Below are positions 12,374 to 23,526 of a stretch of DNA of 64,000 nucleotides, one piece after another. Positions within the stretch are counted from its first letter, which is position 1; each line of letters starts with the position of its first letter. A program made the translations under genes and the position numbers. The notes beneath the pieces are model-generated. The model was not told where the DNA came from. It ran no database searches and saw nothing but the letters and a program-made list of their open reading frames with translations. The DNA is from Drechslerella dactyloides (lineage: Eukaryota > Ascomycota > Orbiliomycetes > Orbiliales > Orbiliaceae): the NCBI GenBank assembly GCA_020064725.1, contig JAGTWJ010000019.1, positions 3,906,001 through 3,970,000 on the forward strand, written 5' to 3'.

Positions 12374-13568
12374 ATGAGTTCTTCAGCGGCGGCCGACGAG
12401 TTCGCTCGCATGACTTCGGGTTCAAAAGGGGAGGGTTCCCTCCCCCATCCCGAAGACAGACTCGAACATTCCAAAGACAAGCAATCCGACTATCCTCAAT
12501 CGGATAGCAATAGCACTGGAACCAACAGCGATATAGAAGACAAAGAAGAAGACGAAATCGACGACGTTGGCAATTCATCAGACGATTCTCATCGCAAGCC
12601 ATCATCCTCGAAGAAGACAACCTACATCCACAAGAAGACCGGCTCTATCGCCCCCTCTATCCGCCCCGCCTCCTCTATCATAGACACGATGCCTCAATAC
12701 AGGCTGGCATCCTATGGCGCCGCCAACACCGGCCCAAAGGGTGTCCTGGCGGACGCGAGAAGCTTTGAGATTGCAAAGCGACGAGAGATGCAGGCGCGAC
12801 AGGCTGGTGTCTACGGACGCAAGACCTCGATCGATCTCCCGAGCGGGCCTGCGGCCGGCGTGCAAGCCCGTCTTCTGGACGAGCGCATGCGACACTCGGA
12901 TAACTCAGATGACGACGATGAGCTCATGCAAGCATGGCGACAGAAGAGACTGGAAGAGCTCAAGGCGGGCTCGAGCTTCAACAGACGCAAAGTTGCCACT
13001 GGAAGGCGATACGGCAAGTTGGAGGCCGTTGATGCAAACGGGTATCTGGACGCCATCGAGAAGGTGACCGCAGATACGGTCGTCATTGTTCTGATATACG
13101 ATGAAAGGGTATGTGCCTTCCTTCCTTCTCACCCCGCAATTTCATGCAACCGAATTACGGAAACTAACGTTTACTTGTTCGCTCAGTCATCCGAGTCTCA
13201 GTTCGTTGAAGATTGCATCGGCACTTTGGCGAGACGTCACGTCGCCACCAGATTCGTCAAGCTACACTACAGCGAGGCAGAGATGGACAGACAAGTCGTC
13301 CCCGCTCTCCTCGGATACAAAGCCGGCGAGCTGATCGTCAATCTCCCCCGCGTGATCGACGAGATTCCTACGGGCCGGACTCTCAGCTCCGAGAGCCTGG
13401 AGAGCCTTCTCAAGAAGTGAGTTGCAAATCCTTCCTATGCAATTTTAATCACTGTCAACTAACATGCAGTTAAGGCACAGTGCCCTGACAGGAGAATCCT
13501 CAAAGAGCAGCAACAGCCTGACCTCGGTTGGCTCGCGGACCTCCCTCTACAACTGGGACGATGACTGA
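12374..13568 (+). CDS. phnA: Phosducin-like protein (G-beta-gamma chaperone, BDM-1/PhnA type)
   Basis: Three exons (12374-13108, 13187-13416, 13475-13568) give 352 residues. The first 110 are acidic and Ser-rich; then comes the phosducin helical region (RLLDERMRHSDNSDDDDELMQAWRQKRLEEL) and a thioredoxin-like domain (about 215-322) ending in LLGYKAGELIVNLPRV. BDM-1 of Cryphonectria and PhnA of Aspergillus nidulans belong to this family and are needed for G-beta stability and signalling. Intron 1 is 78 nt, a multiple of three without stops, but carries GTATGT and CTAAC and is surely an intron. Exon 3 uses an AAG acceptor at 13474, 5 nt after a CAG; only the AAG keeps the frame into a Ser-rich tail ending YNWDDD. 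Use of the CAG, or retention, ends the protein at 322 residues. The G-beta gene lies about 9.4 kb upstream. Confidence 0.92.
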
Positions 13569-14719
13569 ACGATACGCTCCTATAATCAATAACATCTACC
13601 ATCACATCTACCATCACATGTCCTCCTCACCTAAGATATCTTTTTTATTCATTTCCTTTGTACATTTTCTTTTCAACTTTTATGATCTTCTTATCTCTCC
13701 TTCCTCAACGAGCTTGGGACTGGGGAGCAACCTGTAGATGTCTTATTGCATCCTTTTGCTTTCCTCGTATGCTTGCCTTTCTCATCATCGGCAGATTGAC
13801 GGCGTTTTTTCGATCTACCGGGTACAGCAGCTCAGTTGGCTTTTTGATTACAATCGTTTATTCACACTACTGGAGTTGGCACATTGCGATACTGTTCTTT
13901 TTCAGTTTAGTCCTTTTGGAATGTTGGATATACTCCCTTACGACTTACTTGCGACACAAGATGGATGATCGATGGACGGACAGGCGGACGGACGGAATTG
14001 CTTATTTTGTATTTTGGTCTGCTGTTTCAGTTATCGTTGCTACTGCGCGCGTTATACATATGCATATTGCTTTGCTACATGCCTTGCAAGTGATACATAC
14101 AACTTTATAATGTCCGCTGCCTCTTCGTCTCCTGCCTATCTTGTATTCACACGTACGGAGAGATACCAATCCACGCCAAAAACAAAAAAAAAAGTTACAT
14201 AGTACTGAATGGACGTCCCATGTATGCATGCTAGCAGATCGTTGATACCACGTGGATGCATGCAATCATGCAGGCGTGCAGCGTTTAATTTTAATTTAAG
14301 ATCGATCACGTTCTACGTGCCGTGAAAACCGACGTCGCGCAAAGATCTACCGTTTGCAGCGTGCTAAGTGCATTTATAACACCTTACTATGCGTTCATAT
14401 GATCGTGTACCTAACCGTCCACGTATCGAATATTATCTCGGCGAGCAGCTCGCTTGCGGACGTTTCTCATCTGTATCATGTTCGCTCATGCATATATGCC
14501 GATGCAGAGTGTACAACTTCGTCTCGAGTTGACGTTCCTGGCAATTGATAAATCTATCGGAACTAGCGTTTACAGTATCGTATCCCGAGATGCATGCGCT
14601 TCGTACCTTACTAACAGGTCTGGACATTGATCGTGCAGAGATATATCATACCTTACAAACAATGCAATATCATGACGTGTGCTGGCCTGATAATACCTAG
14701 CATACCCCTAGTACAGTCC

Positions 14720-14745
14720 GTTACGTTACGTTACGTTACGTTACG
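14720..14745. repeat. TTACG pentanucleotide microsatellite
   Basis: Five exact tandem copies of TTACG. It is not a telomere-type repeat (those are TTAGGG in these fungi). Confidence 0.85.
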
Positions 14746-15040
14746 AAAGCCACGCGATTTACACACCATTGAACTAAACAGTACACTGCACTGCATGCTT
14801 CTCAAGATCTTCCTTACATACATGTACGTTGAAGTATGCACGTATGTTACAGGAAATTAAATCACCTTCGTATCTGCACACGTGCACAGATCGATATGGC
14901 AGGCCAATTTGAACGTGATATACGTCTCGCGCGTGGCGCCGACGGAGAACTGTAAACGGCAGCTTCCTCGAGAGGCCTGTTTGGAAATAAGTATGTAACG
15001 TAAAGCCATGCATGCATCGCAGCTAGCTAGCTGTGGGTCC

Positions 15041-15062
15041 GTCCATCCATCCATCCATCCAC
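15041..15062. repeat. CATC microsatellite
   Basis: Roughly five tandem CATC units in the gene-free spacer. Nothing else is seen around it. Confidence 0.75.
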
Positions 15063-16564
15063 CAGATCGTATGTATGCACGCCATCTTTCGGAGTATTTT
15101 GCGGATTGCGGATTCTCCGGGCCCGGGCTGCGTACGTGGGTCGGGCACAGACCGCGGGCACGGTCGTGTTCTCAGACGCCGGCTGCGCGCGAGTCGGCAC
15201 GTGGTGTGTATGTATGTACGTGAGTAGGTAGACATATGCATATTTGCCTACGGATGCGCCATGGGCTATTTTAAGGACGAGTAATTTGAGGGTATCGTTG
15301 GATTCAATTAACCGTAATTACGATTGCGTTTGCCTTCCGCCATTTTTTTGAATCATGTCCGATTCGATTCCTATATCTCCGAGCGGGAGAGTGCTCGAGC
15401 GTCTGTTCATTCAAGATGAAATCCAACGGTCGTCAACGCAGGGTCTGGATCCACTTCATTCTCGTCAACAGTACAAACAAAGTACTCCTTAAGCCTTGCG
15501 ATACTGTTTAGTGCTATTTGTGATCCCGCACATTAATTTCCCATGCATCGTATCTGCACTTCCCGATCGATATGCCAGACGGGTCAACCCCCACGCGCGC
15601 AAAGTTGCTGCTTTACGCCGCTCGTATGCATATACGAGGGCTACTAGCTAGCCCCGCTTACATCACTGCTTAGAAAGAGCCTCTCGCTGCGCGACTGAAA
15701 GTCCTCCATCCGCATTGCCCTGGATGATTCTCAGGTACTTCGCCCGTCAAGCGGGGATTGCGGGCTTCGTATTGGCAGACGGACGGACGGCTGTTTGGCT
15801 AATTAGGCATTCATGCTGCCGTATCGACCCTTCAAACAGGTCTGAAACGCACCTAAATGCACAGCGATAGGATATCACACGGACGACACGTATACGACAT
15901 TAGACTATGCGATGCTAACTTGAATCACCCACTTACTACTTCCTACGGACACCGAACCTCAAGCAAGCACATTGATCAGAATAATCGAATATACAAACCC
16001 TTTAGCTAGTTATTTTTGTTTCCGAATACCTATCCTGCGCACGCACGCATGCAAGTAACAGACTATACCGCGAACGACAAAAGAGTAAAATGATAAGAAG
16101 GAAGAAAAGAAGAAAAAATTCAGAATGAAGAAACCAGAACAAACATCTTAAAGTGGATCCAGTCGCTCCCTGCGCTGTGGTCAAGGATTCAAAAGGATAA
16201 ATAAAGTAATTATGCAGTCGAGTTGGGTAGGATGGCGCGAGACGGACGAAGGGAAAAGTGCTTGCAGATAGGCTGTGTACGTGTATGCCAGCTAGCTGTT
16301 GTCTCTGTTGAGTCGTTTGGTGGTTTCCCTGCGAGTGACTAGGAATGAATCGTTAAGATGGCTGGAGTGCTAGCACCATCGTACCCATAGAAGATGAAAT
16401 GTCCGTGTACGAGAAAATAGAGAGAACATGTGACAGTTAGGGAGACGGTGTTCCGGGAGAGTTCGTGAGAAAAGGGTCCGCCGAGTCAGTTGACTTTGAT
16501 GTGCAGTGTGAATTTGATGACCTTGTGGTGGGCACCAGCGTCCGTTTGATGTCGATACTTGCAT

Positions 16565-18217
16565 TTAGTAACGCCGGCGACGGGGGTCAGATCCAGAGTC
16601 CCCGCCTTCGTAGCCTCTCTTCCGGGAATCGTCGTATCGGCCGCCATGGCCGCCATGGCCGCCGCTATAACCTCCACCATCACGGTGGTCTCTGCGGTCG
16701 TCAAACCTGTCACGTCCACCCCCCCTGTCTCCATTCATCCGGTCACGGTGCCCACCACGGTCATCATGCCCTCCGCGTGGCGGACCGCGATCATACCCAC
16801 CTGGACCGGTGGGCGGGTTCCCAAAGTTCCTCCCAGCCGGGCCGGACGGCGCGTTTGACGGTGCGTTTCCGCCCTGGAACCCAATGCCGCGGTTCCCAAA
16901 CTGCCCGCGCGGCGGACCACGATCAAAATTCCTACCTCCAAACCCACCACCGCCTCCGCCACCTCTGAATCCGCCGTGCCCGCCGCGGAAGCCGCCAAAG
17001 CCGCCGCCGCCGTATCCGGAGGGTCCGGTTGGTCGCGCCGCCGGGATCTTGGTATATCCGCGCCCACCGAGTCCGCCGCCTAATCGTCGTGGCTTCCACC
17101 CTTTCGTGGTCCTCCCGCGCTCGACATCGACGCAGATTCGGCGGTCTTTGATTCGCATACCATCGGTTTCCTTGAAAGCCGCTATATAGAAAAGATAAGT
17201 AATGCAAAGCGAGGTTGCATTGACCCCGTGTTAGTTATACTTTATACCTTTATCCCGTTTCGAACGTTGCATTCTTGGTAGCGGTGCTGGTGGTGGTATA
17301 TATCTCCAGTCCATCGCATTCCCCAGCGTCGGCAGGATCGCCGGGGAGGAACGAGAAAGGAACAAGAGGAGGGAAAGAGGGAGATAAGATCCCTTTCCCA
17401 GGATGAAAGACCGGTGGACTCGGCGGGCTCGTTACAAGCCGCCAGAAGAATCGCGATGAACGCTATACCTTCTCACCTTTGATACAGAAAAAAACATACC
17501 AAGAGGGCCATGCTTGCCTCGGACATGTTCACATATCACAAAAACAGGGGGGAGAAAGCGGGAAAGGGGCATCACGAAAATCACCAGAGGGGGGTTATGG
17601 TTTCAGTACCCTTCATGTCCTTTTCACGTTCGAACAAGATGAATGCATATCCTCGCGGCTTCTTCGACTCCTTGTTGCGGACGAGACGGATCTGTCCCTC
17701 GATACTCGTTAGCCCGTGATTCCCCGCTGAGGCATGCGCGATGAGATTGACCGTTTACCCTATCGATAGGCCCGAATCGTCCAAACTCTCGCTCTAGATC
17801 CTGTTCTTTGACATCATAGCTTAATCGCGACACGAACAGCGTCTTGTACGGGTCGCCACGAATGTGCGGGTCGTTATCGGGGTTGTCTAAAAGCAATCAA
17901 TCAGCACCACGTCGTATCGTAGACGTCGAAAGGACGCTCGTGCGAGAGTCAAGCCACATACACGTCTCTAGCCCCTCGTTTGTAGCGCGTTCCTGTCGCT
18001 CCTTCTTCTCTCGCTTCTTGCGATCGCGCTGCTGCAGCCAGCTTTCGGTGGGCATGTAGTTTGGGTCCGGCTTCCGTAGCTCATCGAGGAACTGGGCGAC
18101 GCCGGCTATCGGCGCGGTTTTGCGCTGCTCGGGAGCGTGGTCGGCGGGGTGGAGGTAGCGCAGGGGAGGGCGCGGCTGGAAGAGCGCCAGGAGGTTGGTA
18201 GGGAGTTTATCGGTCAT
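16565..18217 (-). CDS. SNP1: U1 small nuclear ribonucleoprotein 70 kDa (U1-70K)
   Basis: Four exons (17962-18217, 17759-17886, 17610-17691, 16565-17181) give 360 residues. The N-terminus (LPTNLLALFQPRPPLRYLHP) is the conserved U1-70K leader that contacts U1 core proteins. A single RRM follows at about 97-175 with RNP2 (LFVSRL) and RNP1 (RGYAFILF), then the WKPRRLGGGLGGRGYT signature and a long Gly/Arg-rich tail (180-360) ending RRRRY. The protein binds stem-loop 1 of U1 snRNA and helps define 5' splice sites. Intron 3 is 428 nt, several times the size of its neighbours, and sits just after the RNP1 exon. The gene shares a 543-bp upstream region with mL43. Many open frames seen opposite the Gly-rich exon are composition shadows. 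Confidence 0.96.
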
Positions 18218-18760
18218 CCTTGCGTGAGAAGACGAGCGGAGGTGGATTGATGGAGATGCTGAGCAGTTGAGATGAGGTCGTGAACTTATTGTTTGTGAAA
18301 GGATTCGCTGTCGCTAGTGGAGCATGACTCGACTTGGTGACGTTCCGTGGTTCGTTGGCGCGTCGCTTTTGTCGCTAGGTTGACACGAACGGTGAGCTAT
18401 AGGACGTGTCGGGGTGGCCTGGGGGGCGGAATCAGGGTCGGATGCGTGTCGCCTAGCGGATGGCGTAGCCGTCGTCGGTTGGCTGCGATGGGGATGGCGA
18501 CGGTGGTGGTTGAATTCGGCGCGGTGGAGGAGGAGGATGGAGGATGAAAGGGTGGTTGTCGATGAGAACCGGCCTCCCGAAGTTTTGCGTGATGCGTTGG
18601 ATCCACTCGCTGCAGCGCGCCACACACACTCGCCATGCGCCACTCTCGACCCTTGCAAAATTCGGTCCACACAACCGCGACATCACGACTTCACGCCAAA
18701 CGACCGACCACCCGCCACATCGACGACTTCGCTCCACCGCCCCTCTGGACTGTTCCTGTC
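18218..18760. promoter_or_regulatory. Shared divergent promoter of U1-70K and mL43
   Basis: The start codons of two housekeeping genes on opposite strands are 543 bp apart, so this segment must hold both promoters and both 5' leaders. I see no TATA box; the middle is GC-rich. Bidirectional control is inference from layout only. Confidence 0.5.
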
Positions 18761-19326
18761 ATGGTCATCAAAGGCCTGCAGGCCGTCTCGAAGGCCCAGA
18801 ATGGCGTCGGCGCCTTCATCCTGCAATGCAAGCGGCTCGAATTCAACTTTTGCGATCACGGCGGTAGCTCCCGTGGCATGAAGTTCGTCCCGTTGACCCG
18901 TCCTACTCCCTCAATTGACGGCCACCGCTAACCTCCTGTCACTGTTCCGCACCTATAGAGCCTTTCTCCGCACGCGGCTAGCGACCTTTGCCAAAGAAAA
19001 CCCACAAGTCGAAATCGTCGTCGCCCCGCGGCCGCACAAACACCCCATCATCAGAGGAGTCTACAGTACGCATCGCGCATAGACCCTCCAACATAGATAC
19101 GAACCACGCTAACCAGGCCTCTGCACCTATAGTAAACGGCCGAGAAAAAGTCGTCTGCGTCCGGAACCTCGAATTGCTACAGGTCCTGCAGAAGGCAGAG
19201 CTGCTACGGGACGCATCGGGCGTCAAGCTCAAGAAGATCAACAAGCCCGTGCAGAGTCTCAACGAAAGCGTCAGAGGCATATGGAGTCCGTACCACGCCA
19301 AGGGCGAAGATGTGTATAAAGTGTAA
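18761..19326 (+). CDS. MRPL51: Mitochondrial large ribosomal subunit protein mL43
   Basis: Three exons (18761-18882, 18959-19065, 19133-19326) give 140 residues, matching yeast Mrpl51 (140). The L51/S25/CI-B8 thioredoxin-like fold is recognisable: GVGAFILQCKRLEFNFCDHGGSSRGM, then AFLRTRLATFAKENPQVEIVV and RPHKHPIIRGVY. The tail (SVRGIWSPYHA) is typical of the fungal proteins. It is a structural protein of the mitochondrial 54S subunit. Intron 1 starts with the unusual donor GTTCGT; the acceptor CTATAG and the conserved GMKAFL junction support it. The start is the only ATG that fits the family alignment. Confidence 0.93.
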
Positions 19327-20686
19327 TATAAATATAAATTTCTGTAACATATAAAACTATCTCAACATACCGAGTAAAGCAAGCACTCTGTAGGAGGCAT
19401 GCACCGTTCGAACGGTTTAGATTTGACGAATGTTATATATGCTGGGTGTAACGTTTTGGCAGTGTTCTTGTGAACGTTTTTGGGAACGTTTCTCGAAAGG
19501 CAACTTTAGGAATAACATTGGTATTGCGTGATCACAAACGTTCTATCAACGTATCTGGGAAGTTTGTGATAACGCTATATGAGCGGTTCTGGTACCGGTA
19601 TACAAATGAACCGAGCAAGCATTACACCTTCATTCCAGAAACACAGGTACGTACGTGTGCGTGCATTCGCAATTGTATAAACCAGGGTTGAGTCATGGAT
19701 AGCCATCGCCTCATTCAATTGTTTGCATATCTGACTAAGTACTCATATGGCTATATCCATGCATGATTTCATAAAACCAGGCAGACTAAATGTGCCAATA
19801 GTCCACCATATACCGAGATATAGAGACCGTTCAGGTCAACCCCCATCCACCCAAAACTAACCCGTCAACAAGTCAACAGAATCCGGATGACCTGCTCGTA
19901 CCACTGCTGCCATCAGGCACTTCCATGCGTATGCTCCTCCGCGCTCCGTTGAATACCTCCACAAGCTATGCTAAATACCTCACTCTTCGTTCTGGGCTCC
20001 GCCGGTTATTCGCAGATCCAATCCGCGCACAGACATATCCGTGAGTCGTTCGTTCCACCGCGACACCTGCCAACCATGTTGTCTCAAAAGACCTGGCGTA
20101 TACCGTGCTAGAAAGGATACGAGAAAGGAATTCCAAAACACAGCACAAACTGCAGGCAAGCAAATTGCAAATGTAACACACGAACAAGTGCTCATCCAAC
20201 TCCCAGTTACCAATAGAGGGAGCTTCGCGCATGCGCACAGCAATCGACAGCAAATAATCCTTTCAATACCTGCACTTTTTTTCTCTCTGCACCACGAGGA
20301 CAGCTTAAGAAAGATAGAACGTAGGAGAAACCCATAGAGAGGCTTGGACCATGACCCCATTACCATTGATATCGGACGCCCGAGTCTCATTCATTTTAGA
20401 AAACGAAAAGAAAAGAAAAGAAAAGAAAAGAAAGAAAGAAAGAAAAAAACACTCGAATGGAAGAAAAAAGGAAGCATTAATTAAGAGAAAGGAAACAGAA
20501 GATCGACAAAACGCCCGCTATGACAGAGATACTTCTGGAATGTCGTTTCTTTGTAAAAGACATCCACAAAGTATCTTTAACTTTCAAAGCAGTGATTGCA
20601 AACAGAAAGAGAAAGAATAATGAATGAAGGGAACCATTGCATTGCTGCACACGTGGGTATAACCTTGGGTCCAACAAGCTAGCAAT
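19327..20686. other. Convergent intergenic region
   Basis: This holds the 3' flanks of mL43 and DCP2. A purine-rich GAAAA/GAAA tract at 20401-20450 would be a pyrimidine tract on the DCP2 sense strand, in its 3' flank. No gene is seen. Confidence 0.5.
20401..20450. repeat. GAAAA/GAAA purine tract
   Basis: An imperfect purine microsatellite downstream of the DCP2 stop codon. Confidence 0.7.
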
Positions 20687-23526
20687 TTAAACACCGTGCT
20701 GAGTGGCGAGAGTATCGAGAAAGTTCATCAAAAACGCGGTTTGCTCCAGACTCAGCGAACCTGACCTGTTCATCGGAGGAGCGACCATCTTCTCCACTGC
20801 CTCCTTGGGCGGGGCTGTAGTCTTCGGCGTTACACCGCTATGCGACTGAGAAACAAGCATAGGAGCGGGGGCAGGAGCGGGGGCAGGAGCCTGAGCCTGA
20901 GTTTGGGCCGGGATATTCTCTGCAGCTGGCGACTTGAAGAGACCCAGAAGAGTGTTTGCTTGTTCGGGCTTGATGGTTGCGCGGCGATCGAAGACTGGCA
21001 TTTTGCCGGTGGATCCGGTCCCAGTGGGTGTCTGAGTTGTGATTGGAGTAGAGATAGACGTGGTAGGAGATTGTCTCTGGAGAGTAGGAGATTGCGTAAA
21101 TCCATTTACAGATGGTGACACTAAGGCTTGCGGCGGCGGCGGCTTCGAGACTTGGGATGGCCTATTTTCAGCCGTTTTGGGGAAAGCTGGCGGGTTGGCT
21201 TGAGCGGGAGAGATAGTTGCGGGAGGCGTGATTTTCTTGGGGGTATAGTTGCCAAGTGATCTCATTAACGTTGCGAGATGTTCCGATTGCGTAGGCTTCT
21301 GCGGGACGCCATTAGTAGGCGCTTTGGGTTCCGTAGTCGCAGCCATGTTGGTCGTGTTCGGACTTTGAATCGTGTTCTGCGTTGGCGATTGGACATTTTG
21401 CTTAGGAAGATTGATGCCTTGTTTGGCTAGGATATCACCAAGAGATAAGGGCGAAGATTTCGCTGTAGCTGCCTTCTCTAAGCCGATATCCAGTTGCATC
21501 GCAGGTTGAGCGGGAGGTGGCGGCCTTGCACCCTTGAGAATATCCAACAGGTTGCCCTTGTGCTCTTGGGAGGGTTGCTGCGCTGGGTTTGGTGGGATAA
21601 ACGAGTCGATGGTGAGCACCGGCCGTCTGGCCATCTTGGTGTTTGGCGATGAGACCTCGTTCTGGGCAGCTGCTGGTTGGAATGGCTGTGATGGCTGTGG
21701 TTGTACCTGCATTTGCGCCTGCGGTTGTGCCTGCGGTTGGAATTGTGGTTGGAATTGTTGTTGTACTGGCGGCTGTAGAGGCGGCTGAGGGATGGCAAGA
21801 GGTGGGAGAGGAGGCGGGTTAGCGATAACGGGCGAGGATAATTTGGGTTGCTTCTGGATACTATCCGGCAGAGGCTGTCCCCTTTGCAAGATTGTCACTT
21901 GTGGCTTATATTGGGGAGGATTTTGTGCCTGGCGTTTGTACCCATTCCTTGGTCCTTGCGGAATCGGTAGCTGCAACGATTGTAGACCTCCAGGAAGGGA
22001 GGGGTTGAAGTTGCTGCTACGAGATGTACGGTTCGATGGCGGCCCAAATTCAAGCGGTTCCTGGCCCTGTTGGGGTTTCTGAGGCTCTTGCTTGGCCGTA
22101 CCGAAGAGTAGAGAAAGAGGAATAGAGGTTCCTGCGGGAGGGTTCTGGAGAGGCTGTTCTGTGGGAGTTGCAGAACCTGATGCCTGCAACTGAGCCAGAA
22201 GTGACTGCCCAGCACTGACTTTGTCGAATTGACTCCTCTGTGGTTGCTCGGGGATAGGCGTGCTACCAATACCAATCATTTCACGCAGTTTTGCGGATGC
22301 AAGTGAAAGAGACCCCTCATCATCTGGAGCGCCGGCGACTTGAGCAGGCTCCGGGACGGGCTGTGGCGCCCGAGTTGACTGCTTTTGTATATTCATGAGA
22401 CCGCCCGAAAGCGCTGCGGCAGGGTCATTCTCGTAGCCTTTCGTCGGCCTTGGAGGACTAGTCTCAACGGCAGACGATTCCGGCTCAGTTTCGTAAACCG
22501 GGCCGTGGTTCTTCTTCCGGGCTTGTTGCCTCATAGCGCGCCTTTGCTCCTTGGTCCATCGAACTATTCCCGGGAGGAAATTGAAGATTTTGAAGGCGCG
22601 GAGCTTGTTCTCCGGGCCTCGTTCAGGGTCCTGTTCGGGGCCTTTTTGGTTGTTCTTGGCGAGTTCTCTCTTCCTCCTTTGCGCAGCCGAATGGGCCTGT
22701 AGGTCGGCGATTGGGAACCACGCAACTTCCTATTTTCTCCGTCAGCACCGCATTGACGAGCGTCCCCGTGTCAACAATAACGGGTAAACATACACTGATC
22801 TCCTTCCTGGCCAATGGGTGGAATTTGAAGTCCTCCGGCACGTTCTTGATGAGATATAGCTGTAGATGTCGCTCCGCCTCTCCTTCGGCATCGAGAAGAT
22901 ATGCATCGGGGTCTATCAGCTCGGAAGCGTCAAAACCTGTCTCTTCCAAGACTTCGCGAACGGCGCAAGTATGGTCCGGCTCGTCCTTGTTGATTTTGCC
23001 TCGAGGAAAGGCCCAACTAGCGCCTGCCTTCCAGCCCTTGACGAGCACGACTTTGTCCATCTTTGCATTGAGCAAAATGGCACCACGGACCGGCACCCGA
23101 TGTTTGTATTCCATAAATTCTCGGTAGGCGTCCTGGTGCATCCCCCATTTGCTCAGCATGGAGTTGTGTGCGAAAATCTTGCCGAGGAAGGCCATGAGGT
23201 TGAGGTTGGGCAAGTCGGGTCTCTGCTCTCTGATGAAGTCCTCATAGTACCAATGAGCTTCCTCGATTTGGAAGCAGACTCTCTGGGAAGCGCGAATGTC
23301 AGCGTTCGGGTGCAGACGGACGCGATTGTGGGGCATATTGTCAGGCCTACCTCTCTTGAAACGAGTTCTTCTTGCGGCAGATTGATTATGAATCTGACGC
23401 TGAGGTCGCTGAGGACCTCATCAAACGTAGCGTTCGCGTACGACTAGATTGCGATTGCGTCAGCCAGGCAGCCCACTCGATGATAGCGGCCAACGAGACG
23501 GGCGTGTGTACCGATGGTAACTCCAT
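20687..23526 (-). CDS. DCP2: mRNA decapping enzyme Dcp2
   Basis: Four exons (23512-23526, 23351-23443, 22794-23282, 20687-22729) give 879 residues. The N-terminal regulatory domain (DEVLSDLSVRFIINLP, then VCFQIEEAHWYYEDFIR) binds Dcp1. The Nudix domain has the box GKINKDEPDHTCAVREVLEETGF (about 131-153), whose Glu residues bind the metal for m7GDP release from mRNA. Box B follows (FKFHPLARKEISEVAWFPI). The last 650 residues are Gln/Pro-rich and low in complexity, with several short leucine-rich helical motifs like those that recruit Edc3 and Pat1 in yeasts (LLDIL about 593, LGDIL about 630, LATLM about 684, LLGLF about 793, and one at the very C-terminus). The first coding exon is only five codons and its donor GTACAC is weak, so the exact N-terminus is the least certain part. 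Confidence 0.93.

Larger units (their letters stand above)
13569..16564. other. Convergent intergenic region, gene-free
   Basis: Three kilobases between the 3' ends of the phosducin-like and U1-70K genes. I find no gene. It starts with T-rich 3' UTR-like sequence and holds simple repeats (TTACG five times at 14720-14745; CATC at 15041-15062). Open frames of 60-150 codons at 13658-14110 have no motifs. Confidence 0.5.

Noticed and set aside
13109..13186. Reading the phosducin-like gene through its first intron (78 nt, in frame)
   Set aside because: GTATGT donor, CTAAC branch and CTCAG acceptor are all present, and the segment interrupts the conserved thioredoxin-like fold.
14720..14745. TTACG array as a possible telomeric remnant
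   Set aside because: Only five copies and the unit is not the TTAGGG repeat of these fungi.
16809..17189. Pro-rich + strand frame opposite U1-70K
   Set aside because: It is the antisense shadow of the Gly/Arg-rich tail of U1-70K.
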